Positions 55,278 through 63,042 of a stretch of DNA of 64,000 nucleotides are shown one piece after another. The notes under the pieces are model-generated. The model did not search any database and had not been told where the DNA came from. It saw only the letters and a program-made list of their open reading frames with translations. How positions within the stretch are numbered: the stretch's first letter is position 1; every line of letters begins with the position of its first letter. Made by a program: the position numbers and the translations under genes. This DNA comes from DATJPR01 sp963752915. Lineage in GTDB: Bacteria; Bacteroidota; Ignavibacteria; UBA10030; UBA6906. The stretch is taken from the NCBI GenBank assembly GCA_963752915.1, contig CAVVZZ010000006.1:1-64000 (forward strand), read 5' to 3'.

Positions 55278-55368
55278 CCGATAGTCAATGGATCCGTCCC
55301 GCCCATGGCGGGACGAGACCTCGTCTCGAACTCCGTTCGAGACGGGAAATAGTCAATAGTCAACCGTA
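55272..55368. repeat. ATAGTCA heptads interrupted by two perfect hairpins
   Basis: Heptads CAATAGC, CGATAGT, CAATGGA (55272-55292) overlap the SRPBCC stop. Then a 9-bp stem with 3-base loop (55295-55315) and a 10-bp stem with 3-base loop (55322-55344: CGTCTCGAAC-TCC-GTTCGAGACG). Heptads AATAGTC, AATAGTC, AACCGTA resume at 55348-55368. The hairpins look inserted into a heptad array. Confidence 0.75.
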
Positions 55369-55393
55369 CTATTCACCTAATGCAGAGGCAATC

Positions 55394-55882
55394 ATGACGG
55401 AAAAAGAGATGTTCCTGAACACTTGGCAACGGGAGTTCGGCACCACTATGAAGGTTCTGAAGCAGATGCCCCCCGAAAAGGCAGACTTCAGACCCGAAGC
55501 CCCGAAAGCGAGAAGCGCGAAGGAGATCGCCGCGGTGTTCATCCAGGAGCTTGGCCTTGTCGATGGCGTCGTGAAAGGAAAGATCGAGTTCGGCGCAACG
55601 CCCCCTGCATTCCCGGCGTACGGAGATTTCCTGAAAGCGTACGAGGCGAAGTTCAAGGAGTGTGAATCCAAAGTGCGCGGGATGTCGGAGAGCGATTTTA
55701 ACTCAACCATCACCACTGCGGTCGGACCCAAACAGATGGCCGATGTCAGAAAGGCGGACATGCTCTGGATGACCCTGCACGACAACATCCACCATCGCGG
55801 CCAGTTCTCCATCTATCTTCGACTGGTGGGTGCGAAGGTTCCTTCAATCTACGGTCCTTCCGCCGACGAGCCCTGGATGTAG
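55394..55882 (+). CDS. DinB-family protein
   Basis: A 162-residue four-helix bundle of the DinB/DUF664 type: 'MFLNTWQREFGTTMKVLKQMPPEKADFRPEAPKARSAKEIAAVFIQELG', and the metal-site histidines in 'LHDNIHHRGQFSIYLRLVGAKVPSIYGPSADEPW'. The N-terminal metal histidine usual in the family is not apparent at its expected place, so metal binding may be altered. Such proteins often act as thiol-dependent transferases. AGAGG lies 6 bases before the ATG. A strong terminator follows. Confidence 0.88.
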   Translation: MTEKEMFLNTWQREFGTTMKVLKQMPPEKADFRPEAPKARSAKEIAAVFIQELGLVDGVVKGKIEFGATPPAFPAYGDFLKAYEAKFKECESKVRGMSESDFNSTITTAVGPKQMADVRKADMLWMTLHDNIHHRGQFSIYLRLVGAKVPSIYGPSADEPWM

Positions 55883-55899
55883 CCCGTCTAAAACACGTG

Positions 55900-55938
55900 G
55901 GCCCCTGTTCGTGCGTAGACGAGCAGGGGCCATACTGT
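55900..55938. terminator. Hairpin terminator after DinB
   Basis: GGCCCCTGTTCGT (55900-55912) pairs with ACGAGCAGGGGCC (55919-55931) through 13 positions including one G-T pair; the tail ATACTGTTT is only weakly T-rich. Confidence 0.6.
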
Positions 55939-55971
55939 TTCTAAGCGTGAGTCGAGGAAGGTCCGGACGGC

Positions 55972-56328
55972 TTACTTCCCCGTACCGAAGATCGTCCACG
56001 CCCTTTCCACAAAGAACGGGAAATCATCTTCGACACCAAGGTTCCGAGCGTATTGCATCCGCGCCAGAACAGCCTTGAGAAATTCCGTATGGGTCTTTGA
56101 CCTCATTGCAACTTTGTCGAGCTTGAGAATCTTAATATAGTCCGGAGTGATCATTGCATTGCCTTCATCATATTCCCGAAACGCCCTGAATAGCTCGTAT
56201 GAAAGGATGCAACAATCGTGCTCAAGCACAATCAAACTGCGGAATAAATGACTTTGGTTCGCGATATTTGTTGAATCTTCCCCCCGAAGCCCGAAAATAC
56301 CTCTCGATTCGCACAAACACCCGCTCAC
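55972..56328 (-). CDS. Hypothetical protein
   Basis: A possible 118-residue protein with a GTG start and no clear ribosome site. The C-terminal 80 residues ('YELFRAFREYDEGNAMITPDYIKIL', 'FLKAVLARMQYARNLGV', 'FPFFVERAWTIFG') look like an alpha-helical domain with natural composition, while the first 30 residues are less protein-like; a shorter start at ATG 56154 is possible. No family is recognised. It may be a fragment of a larger gene lost on the upstream side. Confidence 0.4.
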   Translation of the reverse strand: MSGCLCESRGIFGLRGEDSTNIANQSHLFRSLIVLEHDCCILSYELFRAFREYDEGNAMITPDYIKILKLDKVAMRSKTHTEFLKAVLARMQYARNLGVEDDFPFFVERAWTIFGTGK

Positions 56329-56462
56329 TCAACAGGTGTCAACATCAGTTCCCGCCAAGACACTCATGCTCTTTTTGCAGAGCCAATCGGTCAATTCGCA
56401 CCCCGAGGTGTGTACTTTTGGACAGCTGGGTGATTTTTTTCGCCTTCGCCTCTTCCCCGATT

Positions 56463-56483
56463 CCTGTTCCCTGTTACCTGATC
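56463..56483. repeat. CCTGTTC heptad array
   Basis: CCTGTTC, CCTGTTA, CCTGATC. The middle word contains the stop codon of the degraded T9SS domain. Confidence 0.65.
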
Positions 56484-56906
56484 ACAAGCATCGCCTTCGT
56501 TGCCGAGACGTTACCCGCTGTGAGCCTATAGAAATACACCCCACTCGCCAACCTCGTCCCGTCCATTTTTACTTCGTACGTGCCCGCGGCCTGCTTTTCG
56601 TTGACAAGCTGCGCAACTACCCGCCCGAGAACATCATGGACCACAAGCCGTACGTTCCTGTTCCCTGTCCCCTGCTATCGTATATCGAATGATCGTCGAC
56701 GGATTAAACGGCCGCATATAAAGCTCATGAGGAACGTTTCCCCACGATGGCGTATGAGCATATAACGCAAAACCGGTTCGACCAATCACCCGTCCGGGAT
56801 TCCCTGGCTTCACCATGGTAACAACCCGATCACCCGGGATGGTTATGGCAGTGTCGTCGGCATCGACAGCTTGGGCGAATACATTAACCTGGATTCACGG
56901 TGTAAC
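56474..56906 (-). pseudogene. Degraded C-terminal part of a T9SS-exported protein
   Basis: The minus strand encodes a tail of an exported protein ('VNVFAQAVDADDTAITIPGD', 'TGFALYAHTPSWG') leading into a T9SS domain 'RPFNPSTIIRYTIAGDREQERT'. The frame then shifts by one, and the domain resumes as 'NVRLVVHDVLGRVVAQLVNEKQAAGTYEVKMDG...SGVYFYRLTAGNVSATKAMLVIR' followed by TAA at 56474-56476. No start codon or catalytic part remains. The shift coincides with a heptad array (56654-56674). The bulk of the gene has been lost, abutting the LolA-like gene. Confidence 0.75.
56654..56674. repeat. TTCCCTG heptads inside the broken T9SS domain
   Basis: GTTCCTG, TTCCCTG, TCCCCTG, equal to GGGGACA/GGGAACA on the coding strand, at the same point of the sorting domain as in the GH5 gene. 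Confidence 0.7.
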
Positions 56907-57641
56907 CTACCTCCGAAGAGCGGCCTTGGAAAGGAGATAGTCGGGAACATTTGCATCGAGTTCCACGGAATCCATGTAGAACTCCGTTCCTTCCCCATCC
57001 TTAAGAACATCCTTGTAAAGGACCGACTTGGCGAGCCAATGGTGCTGCACAAACATGACATCCCGCACTTCCATCGTCTTCAGGAGTTTGCCGCTTTTGG
57101 CGTAGAGATTCTCCCGTAACGGGATGTACCGCTCCTTGTCCACCCAAGCACGCCGGTGATCGTACGCAATGTCCTCCTTTTTCGCTTTCAGATCAAGAAT
57201 CCAGCATTCGCGTCCTCGCAGCGTGTCCTGTCCTGCAATTGTTGCATTGTAGATGTTCGGCAGGTGGGGGTCGTCCATCATATCTTCATAGGAAAGATCG
57301 GAACCCATCACCGACTGCCGGAGGAGGTGGCCGGAGATCATGATCGTCCGGTCGGTCGAGGGGGAATACTCCCACAGCATGTCCTTCAGCTTCAACATTT
57401 TTGTCCCCTGCTCACGGGCCGGGGCAAGAAATTCCGTGAAGGATTCATTCGAGCCGCGCTGCCACGACTTTGACTGCACCGTTCTCGTCTCCCGTACTCC
57501 GTGAATGACCATGCGGGACTCGGCGATCCTCGTCTGTGAAAACATGTTGTCATCGACCTTGCGGAGGATCTCGTCGCCAGAAGGAGTCTGTTGAATAACA
57601 GACGGAAGAATGGCAAGCGCGAAGTACGCACTTCGGATCAT
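56907..57641 (-). CDS. LolA-like outer-membrane lipoprotein-sorting protein
   Basis: A 244-residue exported protein with a short signal peptide and an unclosed-barrel LolA/PF17131-type fold: 'EILRKVDDNMFSQTRIAESRMVIHG', 'RGSNESFTEFLAPAREQGTKMLKLKDMLWEYSP', 'GSDLSYEDMMDDPHLPNIYNATIAGQDTLRGRECWILDL', 'HRRAWVDKERYIPLRENLYAKSG'. Such proteins carry a lipid or lipoprotein through the periplasm. Its ATG overlaps the permease stop (57638-57641), making it the last gene of the TetR-led operon. It is very likely the periplasmic partner of the ABC transporter. Confidence 0.88.
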   Translation of the reverse strand: MIRSAYFALAILPSVIQQTPSGDEILRKVDDNMFSQTRIAESRMVIHGVRETRTVQSKSWQRGSNESFTEFLAPAREQGTKMLKLKDMLWEYSPSTDRTIMISGHLLRQSVMGSDLSYEDMMDDPHLPNIYNATIAGQDTLRGRECWILDLKAKKEDIAYDHRRAWVDKERYIPLRENLYAKSGKLLKTMEVRDVMFVQHHWLAKSVLYKDVLKDGEGTEFYMDSVELDANVPDYLLSKAALRR

Positions 57642-58933
57642 GTTTCAAGCTCCTTGAAGAGTTCTGCTGTGTGCCGTCGGTATATGCCGATGCCGGAGAT
57701 CGCGGTCCCCAGGAATGTGGCCAGCAATCCCGGGATGAAGCCGATGACGAACGTGAACGTCGTAATCCGGGCCCGGATGATGTTCGGCAGCATCATCGTG
57801 CTATCCTTCAGCACCGACCCGATATCGAATCCCTTCACCTGCGCATAGTACGCGACAGCAAGTCCGATCCCGGTGCCTACCAGAGAACCGGTGAAACCGA
57901 TAGCCAACGACTCAATGAGGAGCGAACCATAGACGTGAGTCTTGTCCTCTCCGACGGCCAGCCGGAGACCGATCTCACCGTACCTTCTGAGGCTTCCTGT
58001 CAGCCCCGCATTCCAGAGAACAATCGACATTGCGAGAAGGAAAACGCCGATGATGACCCCTGAGAACACATCGATATAATTGAGGTAGTCCGACAGGCCG
58101 CTCCTGATCCGCAGTGTCTCCATGACCGGAAGGAATTCCGCCCCCTTGGTCTCGTTGAATGCGGGAGAACCGCGGTGGAGGGCATTGAATGTCGCAGTGA
58201 CGGCGTTCGCCCGTTCTTCATTGTAGACATCGTCCGGAAAGAACCCCAGGATCTCGCCTGCCCCTTGTTGCATGTCGAGTGCCTGCTGGATATCGGAGAG
58301 ATCGGCGATGATCATTCCCTTGTCCATTGCCGAGACGCCGAATCGAATCGTACCGGCGATCGCAAAGTTCGTCAGACTCATGCTGCCGTACATCGTCGAG
58401 CTGATCAGCGTCGCCGTATCTCCCGGTGCGACACCCAGCCGCACGGCGAGTTCCTCGCCGATCAGGATTTCTCCGCGGTTCCGGGGCAACCGTCCGCGCA
58501 CGATTGCATCCCCGATATTGAGGACCTTCTTTTCCGGACTCGATGCAGAAAACAAGTCAACGGCAATGCCGCTCACCGGCGCCTGTGCCCGTGTTTCACG
58601 GTTTGCATCCGGGATGTCGAGCAGCCCACCGAATGTGATGCGCGGAGTCCACCGAAGATCAGGGAAGTCCCTTCGCAGGCCGGTCAAGAGGGTGTCGATT
58701 CCGAGGAGCGCCAGGTCATTCGGGACCTGATCGGCATCTTTCGCGTACGCTCTTGTCATGACAGAGACATGTCCGGTGGTATAGTGCGCGGTGGACTGAA
58801 TCATCAGGGACACGGCACCGTTGAGCCATGCCTGAAGAAAGACCGTCAGGAGAACACCGAGAGACACGATCAAGAATGGGAACAACGATCGGGACCTGTC
58901 CCTCAAAAGTCCTTTGAGAAGGAAGCGGATCAT
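57638..58933 (-). CDS. FtsX-like ABC transporter permease (MacB/LolE type)
   Basis: A 431-residue permease with one N-terminal transmembrane helix ('LFPFLIVSLGVLLTVFLQAWL'), a periplasmic MacB-like domain (about 45-270) and three C-terminal helices: 'LNYIDVFSGVIIGVFLLAMSIVLWNAGLTGSLRRYGEIGLRLAVGE' (FtsX signature), 'LAIGFTGSLVGTGIGLAVAYYA' and 'FVIGFIPGLLATFLGTAISGIGIYRR'. It pairs with a second permease upstream with which it overlaps by 4 bases. With the ATPase it would form a mechanotransmission-type transporter that moves lipoproteins or other periplasmic substrates. Confidence 0.92.
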   Translation of the reverse strand: MIRFLLKGLLRDRSRSLFPFLIVSLGVLLTVFLQAWLNGAVSLMIQSTAHYTTGHVSVMTRAYAKDADQVPNDLALLGIDTLLTGLRRDFPDLRWTPRITFGGLLDIPDANRETRAQAPVSGIAVDLFSASSPEKKVLNIGDAIVRGRLPRNRGEILIGEELAVRLGVAPGDTATLISSTMYGSMSLTNFAIAGTIRFGVSAMDKGMIIADLSDIQQALDMQQGAGEILGFFPDDVYNEERANAVTATFNALHRGSPAFNETKGAEFLPVMETLRIRSGLSDYLNYIDVFSGVIIGVFLLAMSIVLWNAGLTGSLRRYGEIGLRLAVGEDKTHVYGSLLIESLAIGFTGSLVGTGIGLAVAYYAQVKGFDIGSVLKDSTMMLPNIIRARITTFTFVIGFIPGLLATFLGTAISGIGIYRRHTAELFKELET

Positions 58934-60115
58934 GAGAATCTCCCCCTCAAAGCGTCAGTCGGCTTCAGTTTCGCAATCTTCCTTGTCGGAACGAAGCTGA
59001 CGACCGATGTCACGAAGCAGACGAGAAGCGTCGTCCCGAGAACGAGGGTTGGGGAATAGGCCGGGAAAAGCTTTTCCCCGATCGCAAATCCAAGAGTGTC
59101 CGTCGCATTGGGGAGCAGGAATCCCTGGGTGGCGCAAAAGGCAAGGAGAGGAATGCCGTACAATGCTGCAACGAAAGCAGCGAGGACGCTGTGCAATGCA
59201 CCTTCCATCGTGAACAGTTCGATGATGCGTCCTCTCGTCATGCCGAGCGCCATCAACGTCCCCATTTCTTTCCTGCGTCGCCAGATTGAGAGCACCTGCG
59301 TGTCAAAAATCGCCAGCATTGCAAGGATCAGAAGGAGCAGATACATGATGCTTCCCCCGACGCTTTTCATGCGGACAAATGTGTGCAGGTCCTTCAGGAG
59401 GAATCCCAGATCCTTAAATACCCACCCCGAACCATCGCCGGCGGGGGCAACGCCTGGCTTCACAACGACGAGCGTCGCCTGACCGGGCGCCTGGGTGAAC
59501 TGCTGGAGTCGGTCAAGGGGAATCCAGATCTGTTCATTGTCGATGTCCTGGACATTCGACCGGAACACATCAACGATTCTGACATCCCGCGCATCGAATG
59601 TGCCATGGACGTCCCGCCATTGGACGGTAATAATATCTCCCTTGTTCAATCCCGCGCTCTTTGCCATTCGGCTTCCGATCAGACCCGGCACTCCCCCGGA
59701 GGTGTCCTTCAAGAGTGCAGAAGGGATCGAAAGAACATGCTGATCGGGATCGATGCCCTTGAGAAGAATCGAGCGAAAACGTCCTTGAGGGTAGATGGTT
59801 CCCCTTCTGATCAGGATAGCTGTCGGCAGAATCACGGGCCACCAGAGTGCGAAGATGTTCCGGAAGGGCGCCATGAGCGTCTTCCAGCGAGAGCGGGTCG
59901 AACGGATCATAGGCGCTGTGCCAGTATTGACCTCCCCCATAGAGCGCGGCGATTGTCGAATGCTCGACCTGATCGTTCAATCCATCGTAGAAGCCCTGGA
60001 GAAAAATGATCGCAACGAACGAAAACGACAGGGCGAGCACGTTGAGCCAGGTCCGAAGACCGGCGTGCAGGAGATTCCGTAGCGCCAGTTTTAGCGTAAG
60101 CATCGTTTCCCTCAC
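58930..60115 (-). pseudogene. FtsX-like ABC permease, split by one frameshift
   Basis: The N-terminal half (start ATG 60115, ATGA overlap with the ATPase) reads 'MLTLKLALRNLLHAGLRTWLNVLALSFSFVAIIFLQGFYDGLNDQVEHSTI...EDAHGALPEHLRTLVA'. The continuation 'VILPTAILIRRGTIYPQGRFRSILLKGIDPDQHVLSI...' is in another frame through to the FtsX helices and the stop at 58930. One extra base near 59836-59840 (GGGCC on the plus strand) accounts for the break. Joined, it would be a normal permease of about 394 residues, partner of the one at 57638. The rest is well conserved, so either the damage is very recent or a base is miscalled. Confidence 0.8.
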
Positions 60116-60822
60116 GATGAAGAACGTTCTTCGAGACGCTCATCCTTCGAGATTTTTCCATCCACAAGCGTCACCTTCCGTCGCAGATACCCGATCACCT
60201 TCTCATCATGGGTTGCAAAAACGAATGTGGTTTGGATGTCCCGGTTGAGCTGGACCATCGTGCGCATAATGTGGTGAGAGTTTTCTGCATCCAGGTTCGC
60301 CGTCGGCTCGTCGGCGAGGACGATTTCCGGCTTTTTGACGACCGCCCGCGCAATCGCAACCCGCTGACTTTGTCCGCCGGAGAGCTGCGCCGGCCGCGAG
60401 TCGGCGCGATCGGCGAGGCCGACCCATGCAAGCGCCTCCTGGACAAGCTGCTTTCGTCGGGCGGCATCGATGCCCTGCAGCAGCAATGGAAATTCCACAT
60501 TCTCGTATACGGTATACACCGGGAGCAGGTTGAAGGTCTGGAAGATGAACCCGATGTGCGCGTTCCGTAGCCGCGCGGCGTCCTTGTGGGATAGGGATTC
60601 GACTTTGCGACCCAGGACCTCAGCACTCCCTTGTGACGGCGCATCCAGCGCGCCCATGATATTGAGCAGCGTGGTCTTGCCGGATCCGCTCGGACCGACA
60701 AGACCCAGGAACTCTCCCTTCGTGACGGAAAGGTTGATCCGATCGAGAGCTTTCAGTTGGGTTTGCCCGAGCTTATACGTCTTGTCCAGATTCTCGACTT
60801 TGATCAGAATGGAATCTTGCAT
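60112..60822 (-). CDS. ABC transporter ATP-binding protein (LolD/MacB type)
   Basis: A 236-residue ATPase with Walker A GPSGSGKTT (43-51), Q-loop 'IGFIFQTFNLLP', signature LSGGQSQR, Walker B 'EIVLADEPTANLD' and H-loop 'VFATHDEK'. The sequence class is that of LolD/MacB ATPases, which power FtsX-type permeases. It is followed by the frameshifted permease with a 4-base overlap and preceded 54 bases upstream by an outer-membrane barrel gene, all in the TetR-led operon. Confidence 0.95.
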   Translation of the reverse strand: MQDSILIKVENLDKTYKLGQTQLKALDRINLSVTKGEFLGLVGPSGSGKTTLLNIMGALDAPSQGSAEVLGRKVESLSHKDAARLRNAHIGFIFQTFNLLPVYTVYENVEFPLLLQGIDAARRKQLVQEALAWVGLADRADSRPAQLSGGQSQRVAIARAVVKKPEIVLADEPTANLDAENSHHIMRTMVQLNRDIQTTFVFATHDEKVIGYLRRKVTLVDGKISKDERLEERSSS

Positions 60823-60876
60823 GTGATATCCTGCATTTCTGTAACGTAGTACTCAGGCGACAATGGCAATAGGAAT

Positions 60877-62019
60877 TCAATGATTGAAAACCGCCGTCAG
60901 CTGGATTCCAGTTCCCGCAAAGGCATTCGTCCCGCTGGCAGGGCGGAAGATCTGGAACGACGACGGGTTCCAGTAACCGAGGACGTAGAAACTCCAATTG
61001 TCATACTTGCGCTGCCAGCTCACGATCCGGTACCAGTCCCGATGTGTCCAGTCGCGGTAGACGATCGCGGAGAGTTGGTCGAGGATCCCCAGAGGATAGT
61101 TCATTGAGAGTCCCGAGAATTCCAGTCCCGAGGCAGAAGCAAACGGCTCCGGCGGGTTGTCGTTCCGGAAAAACTCCGTCGCGACGTACAGTCCGTTGCC
61201 GAGTGCGAAGGTATAGTCGGCCCCGATCGTCCATTGCCGCTGGTATTTCAGCCCGGGGAAGTCCGTGTTCTCGCGGATCAGTGCGGCTTCGAACCACGCA
61301 CCGATCCCGATGTCCCATTTCCCGTCGAGTGCCAGTCGGTCCTCGGGCACGGTTCCCGCTCCAGAACCAAATCCTGAAATACTCAATGCGCTGAGATCTG
61401 CCCGCCGGTGATGGTACGTGACACCGATCTCGCCGGTCCACAACGGAGTCTGGGCTCTTCCTCCATACTCAACGGTACGCTTTTCCGTGGCGAACGTCTC
61501 CCATCCTTTTGTCTGGTTGTTGCCGTAGAGTCCCCAGAGCCAGACGTTGACGTTATCCAGCAGATAGTAACGTGCAAGCACACCGTAGACCCCGTTGGTG
61601 AGTTGAAGAGGATCACGCGGATCGATCTGATCGAACCACATCAGCGGTCGAAAGAGGAGCGCGGAGCCGAACGTGATTTTCTGCAATCCCATCCGGACCT
61701 CGAAGGTTTCCGTTGCGAACCGTACCCAGGCACGATAGAGTTTCACCGTCCCATCATACGCCGCGCTCTCCCCTTCCTGGTACGCCGAGCTCCCCCATGC
61801 GTTGAGTGAGAGGTCCGCACTCACACTCCATCCGCTGTCGATCGAGCGCTCGACGAGGAGATCCGGAATATATCGGAGACCGAACTGCGAGAGCGATGGA
61901 TGCCCGGGATTGCCCGTCACCCACGCAGACGCCTGCCCGTGAGGCTCGAGAGGCTGTGCCTTGCCAGCGGCGATCGTGGCAAGCAGAGACAGACAGATGA
62001 CGACATATTTCGGATTCAT
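60877..62019 (-). CDS. Outer-membrane beta-barrel protein
   Basis: A 380-residue exported protein (signal peptide about 1-20, 'LLATIAAGKAQ') that is beta strand in nearly every segment, with alternating hydrophobic and aromatic residues such as 'GWSVSADLSLNAWG', 'YRAWVRFATETFEVRMGLQKITFGSALLFRPLMWFD', 'NVWLWGLYGNN', 'TGEIGVTYHHRRADLSALSISG' and 'YDNWSFYVLGYWNP', closing with 'GIQLTAVFNH'. It is porin-like; no named family is certain. Its position between TetR and the ABC genes suggests it is the outer-membrane component of that system. Confidence 0.78.
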   Translation of the reverse strand: MNPKYVVICLSLLATIAAGKAQPLEPHGQASAWVTGNPGHPSLSQFGLRYIPDLLVERSIDSGWSVSADLSLNAWGSSAYQEGESAAYDGTVKLYRAWVRFATETFEVRMGLQKITFGSALLFRPLMWFDQIDPRDPLQLTNGVYGVLARYYLLDNVNVWLWGLYGNNQTKGWETFATEKRTVEYGGRAQTPLWTGEIGVTYHHRRADLSALSISGFGSGAGTVPEDRLALDGKWDIGIGAWFEAALIRENTDFPGLKYQRQWTIGADYTFALGNGLYVATEFFRNDNPPEPFASASGLEFSGLSMNYPLGILDQLSAIVYRDWTHRDWYRIVSWQRKYDNWSFYVLGYWNPSSFQIFRPASGTNAFAGTGIQLTAVFNH

Positions 62020-62029
62020 GGAGCCACCG

Positions 62030-62635
62030 TCAGCCGCGTACTTTTTCCCAGCGGGAGGTCAGCACATGGACAAGGTGATTTGCCACGGCGTCAAGGGGCG
62101 GGAACATTTCCGGCGCCACGGTATAATTTGCCACGATGCCGTCGAACACGAACATGAGCAGTATGGAATCGTATTCTGGGTTATCGGATCCCAGGTCTCG
62201 CATGATGGTTTTCATCTGGGCCATGAGCGTTCCGAAATATTGTCTCCACTTCTTTGATCTGATCAAACGACGGTACGCATCATCGAGATTCAGCTGGAGC
62301 GAGAGTCGGATGAGCAACGGTTCCGTTTTGATCATGTGGAGCCAGGCAGTCACAAGCGAAACCAGTTTTTCCCTGGCGGGTCGGCGGTCGTTTTCCATCA
62401 AAAAACCCGGGAGAATCCGGTCGATCTGCCCTTCGAAGATTGCGAGGAGGATGTCCTGTTTCTTGTTGAAGTGCGTGAAGATGAGACCCTTGGAGATCCC
62501 CGCCTTTCGGGCGATTTCCTCTGTTGTTGTTGCGGAGAACCCGTGTTTGGCGAACAGCTCAAGGGATGCGGCGATGATCGACTTCCGGGTTTTGGCCCGC
62601 ATCAGTTCGGAGGTCTTCTTCGATCGCGGCGACAT
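62030..62635 (-). CDS. TetR/AcrR-family transcriptional regulator
   Basis: A 201-residue repressor. The helix-turn-helix lies at about 15-60: 'KSIIAASLELFAKHGFSATTTEEIARKAGISKGLIFTHFNKKQDILLAI'. The C-terminal all-helical ligand domain is of the TetR_C type. The ATG at 62635 is fixed by AGGAGG 7 bases upstream. A near-perfect inverted repeat (62651-62672) overlaps its promoter, so it probably represses itself and the whole downstream operon, releasing on binding a small hydrophobic effector. It is 10 bases upstream of the outer-membrane barrel gene. Confidence 0.93.
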   Translation of the reverse strand: MSPRSKKTSELMRAKTRKSIIAASLELFAKHGFSATTTEEIARKAGISKGLIFTHFNKKQDILLAIFEGQIDRILPGFLMENDRRPAREKLVSLVTAWLHMIKTEPLLIRLSLQLNLDDAYRRLIRSKKWRQYFGTLMAQMKTIMRDLGSDNPEYDSILLMFVFDGIVANYTVAPEMFPPLDAVANHLVHVLTSRWEKVRG

Positions 62636-62650
62636 GGTAAACCTCCTGTG

Positions 62651-62672
62651 CATTGACTAACTGGTTAGTCAA
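62651..62672. promoter_or_regulatory. TetR operator (inverted repeat)
   Basis: Arms ATTGACTAAC and GTTAGTCAAT flank a 2-base centre. The site lies just before the tetR ribosome site and touches the -10 box of the minus-strand promoter, the expected position for autorepression. Confidence 0.75.
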
Positions 62673-62699
62673 TGATAATACCTCGGGAGCCGAGAGTCA
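62671..62699 (-). promoter_or_regulatory. Promoter of the TetR-led operon
   Basis: On the minus strand TTGACT (62699-62694), a 17-base spacer and TATCAT (62676-62671). Transcription would begin inside the operator. Confidence 0.6.
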
Positions 62700-63042
62700 A
62701 GTCCCTGCCGATAATCCGACACTGACCCCCGATTGCACCGCGCTTCCATCGAGAGTTCCCCATGCTGCTCGTAAAGTCTTCTCCGCGTGGATCCATGCAA
62801 TCTCGTTGTCGAGCTACGCCGAGGCTCCCGATATGCAGCAAATCCTCCAATTTCTCCCCTTTTCGTATGATTGACATTCACGTTTTCCCCCCGTATTATA
62901 ATGATCAACTCATCTCATGCCGTTCCCGTCATTCCTGAAGCTCATGTGACCATGTGAGTTCTTCAACGCCACTGAGTTCACTTTCTTAAGCCCCATGCTG
63001 GTGTCTTCTTTCACGACGGGGATTCTGCCAAGGAGAGCGTCT
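62672..63042. other. Divergent control region
   Basis: It holds the tetR promoter, about 170 bases without recognisable signal, then the plus-strand promoter and about 135-base leader of the coiled-coil gene. Confidence 0.45.
62871..62902 (+). promoter_or_regulatory. Sigma70-type promoter of the coiled-coil gene
   Basis: TTGACA (62871-62876), 17-base spacer, TATTAT (62894-62899), with an overlapping TATAAT at 62897-62902. This is the strongest consensus match in the window. Confidence 0.7.
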
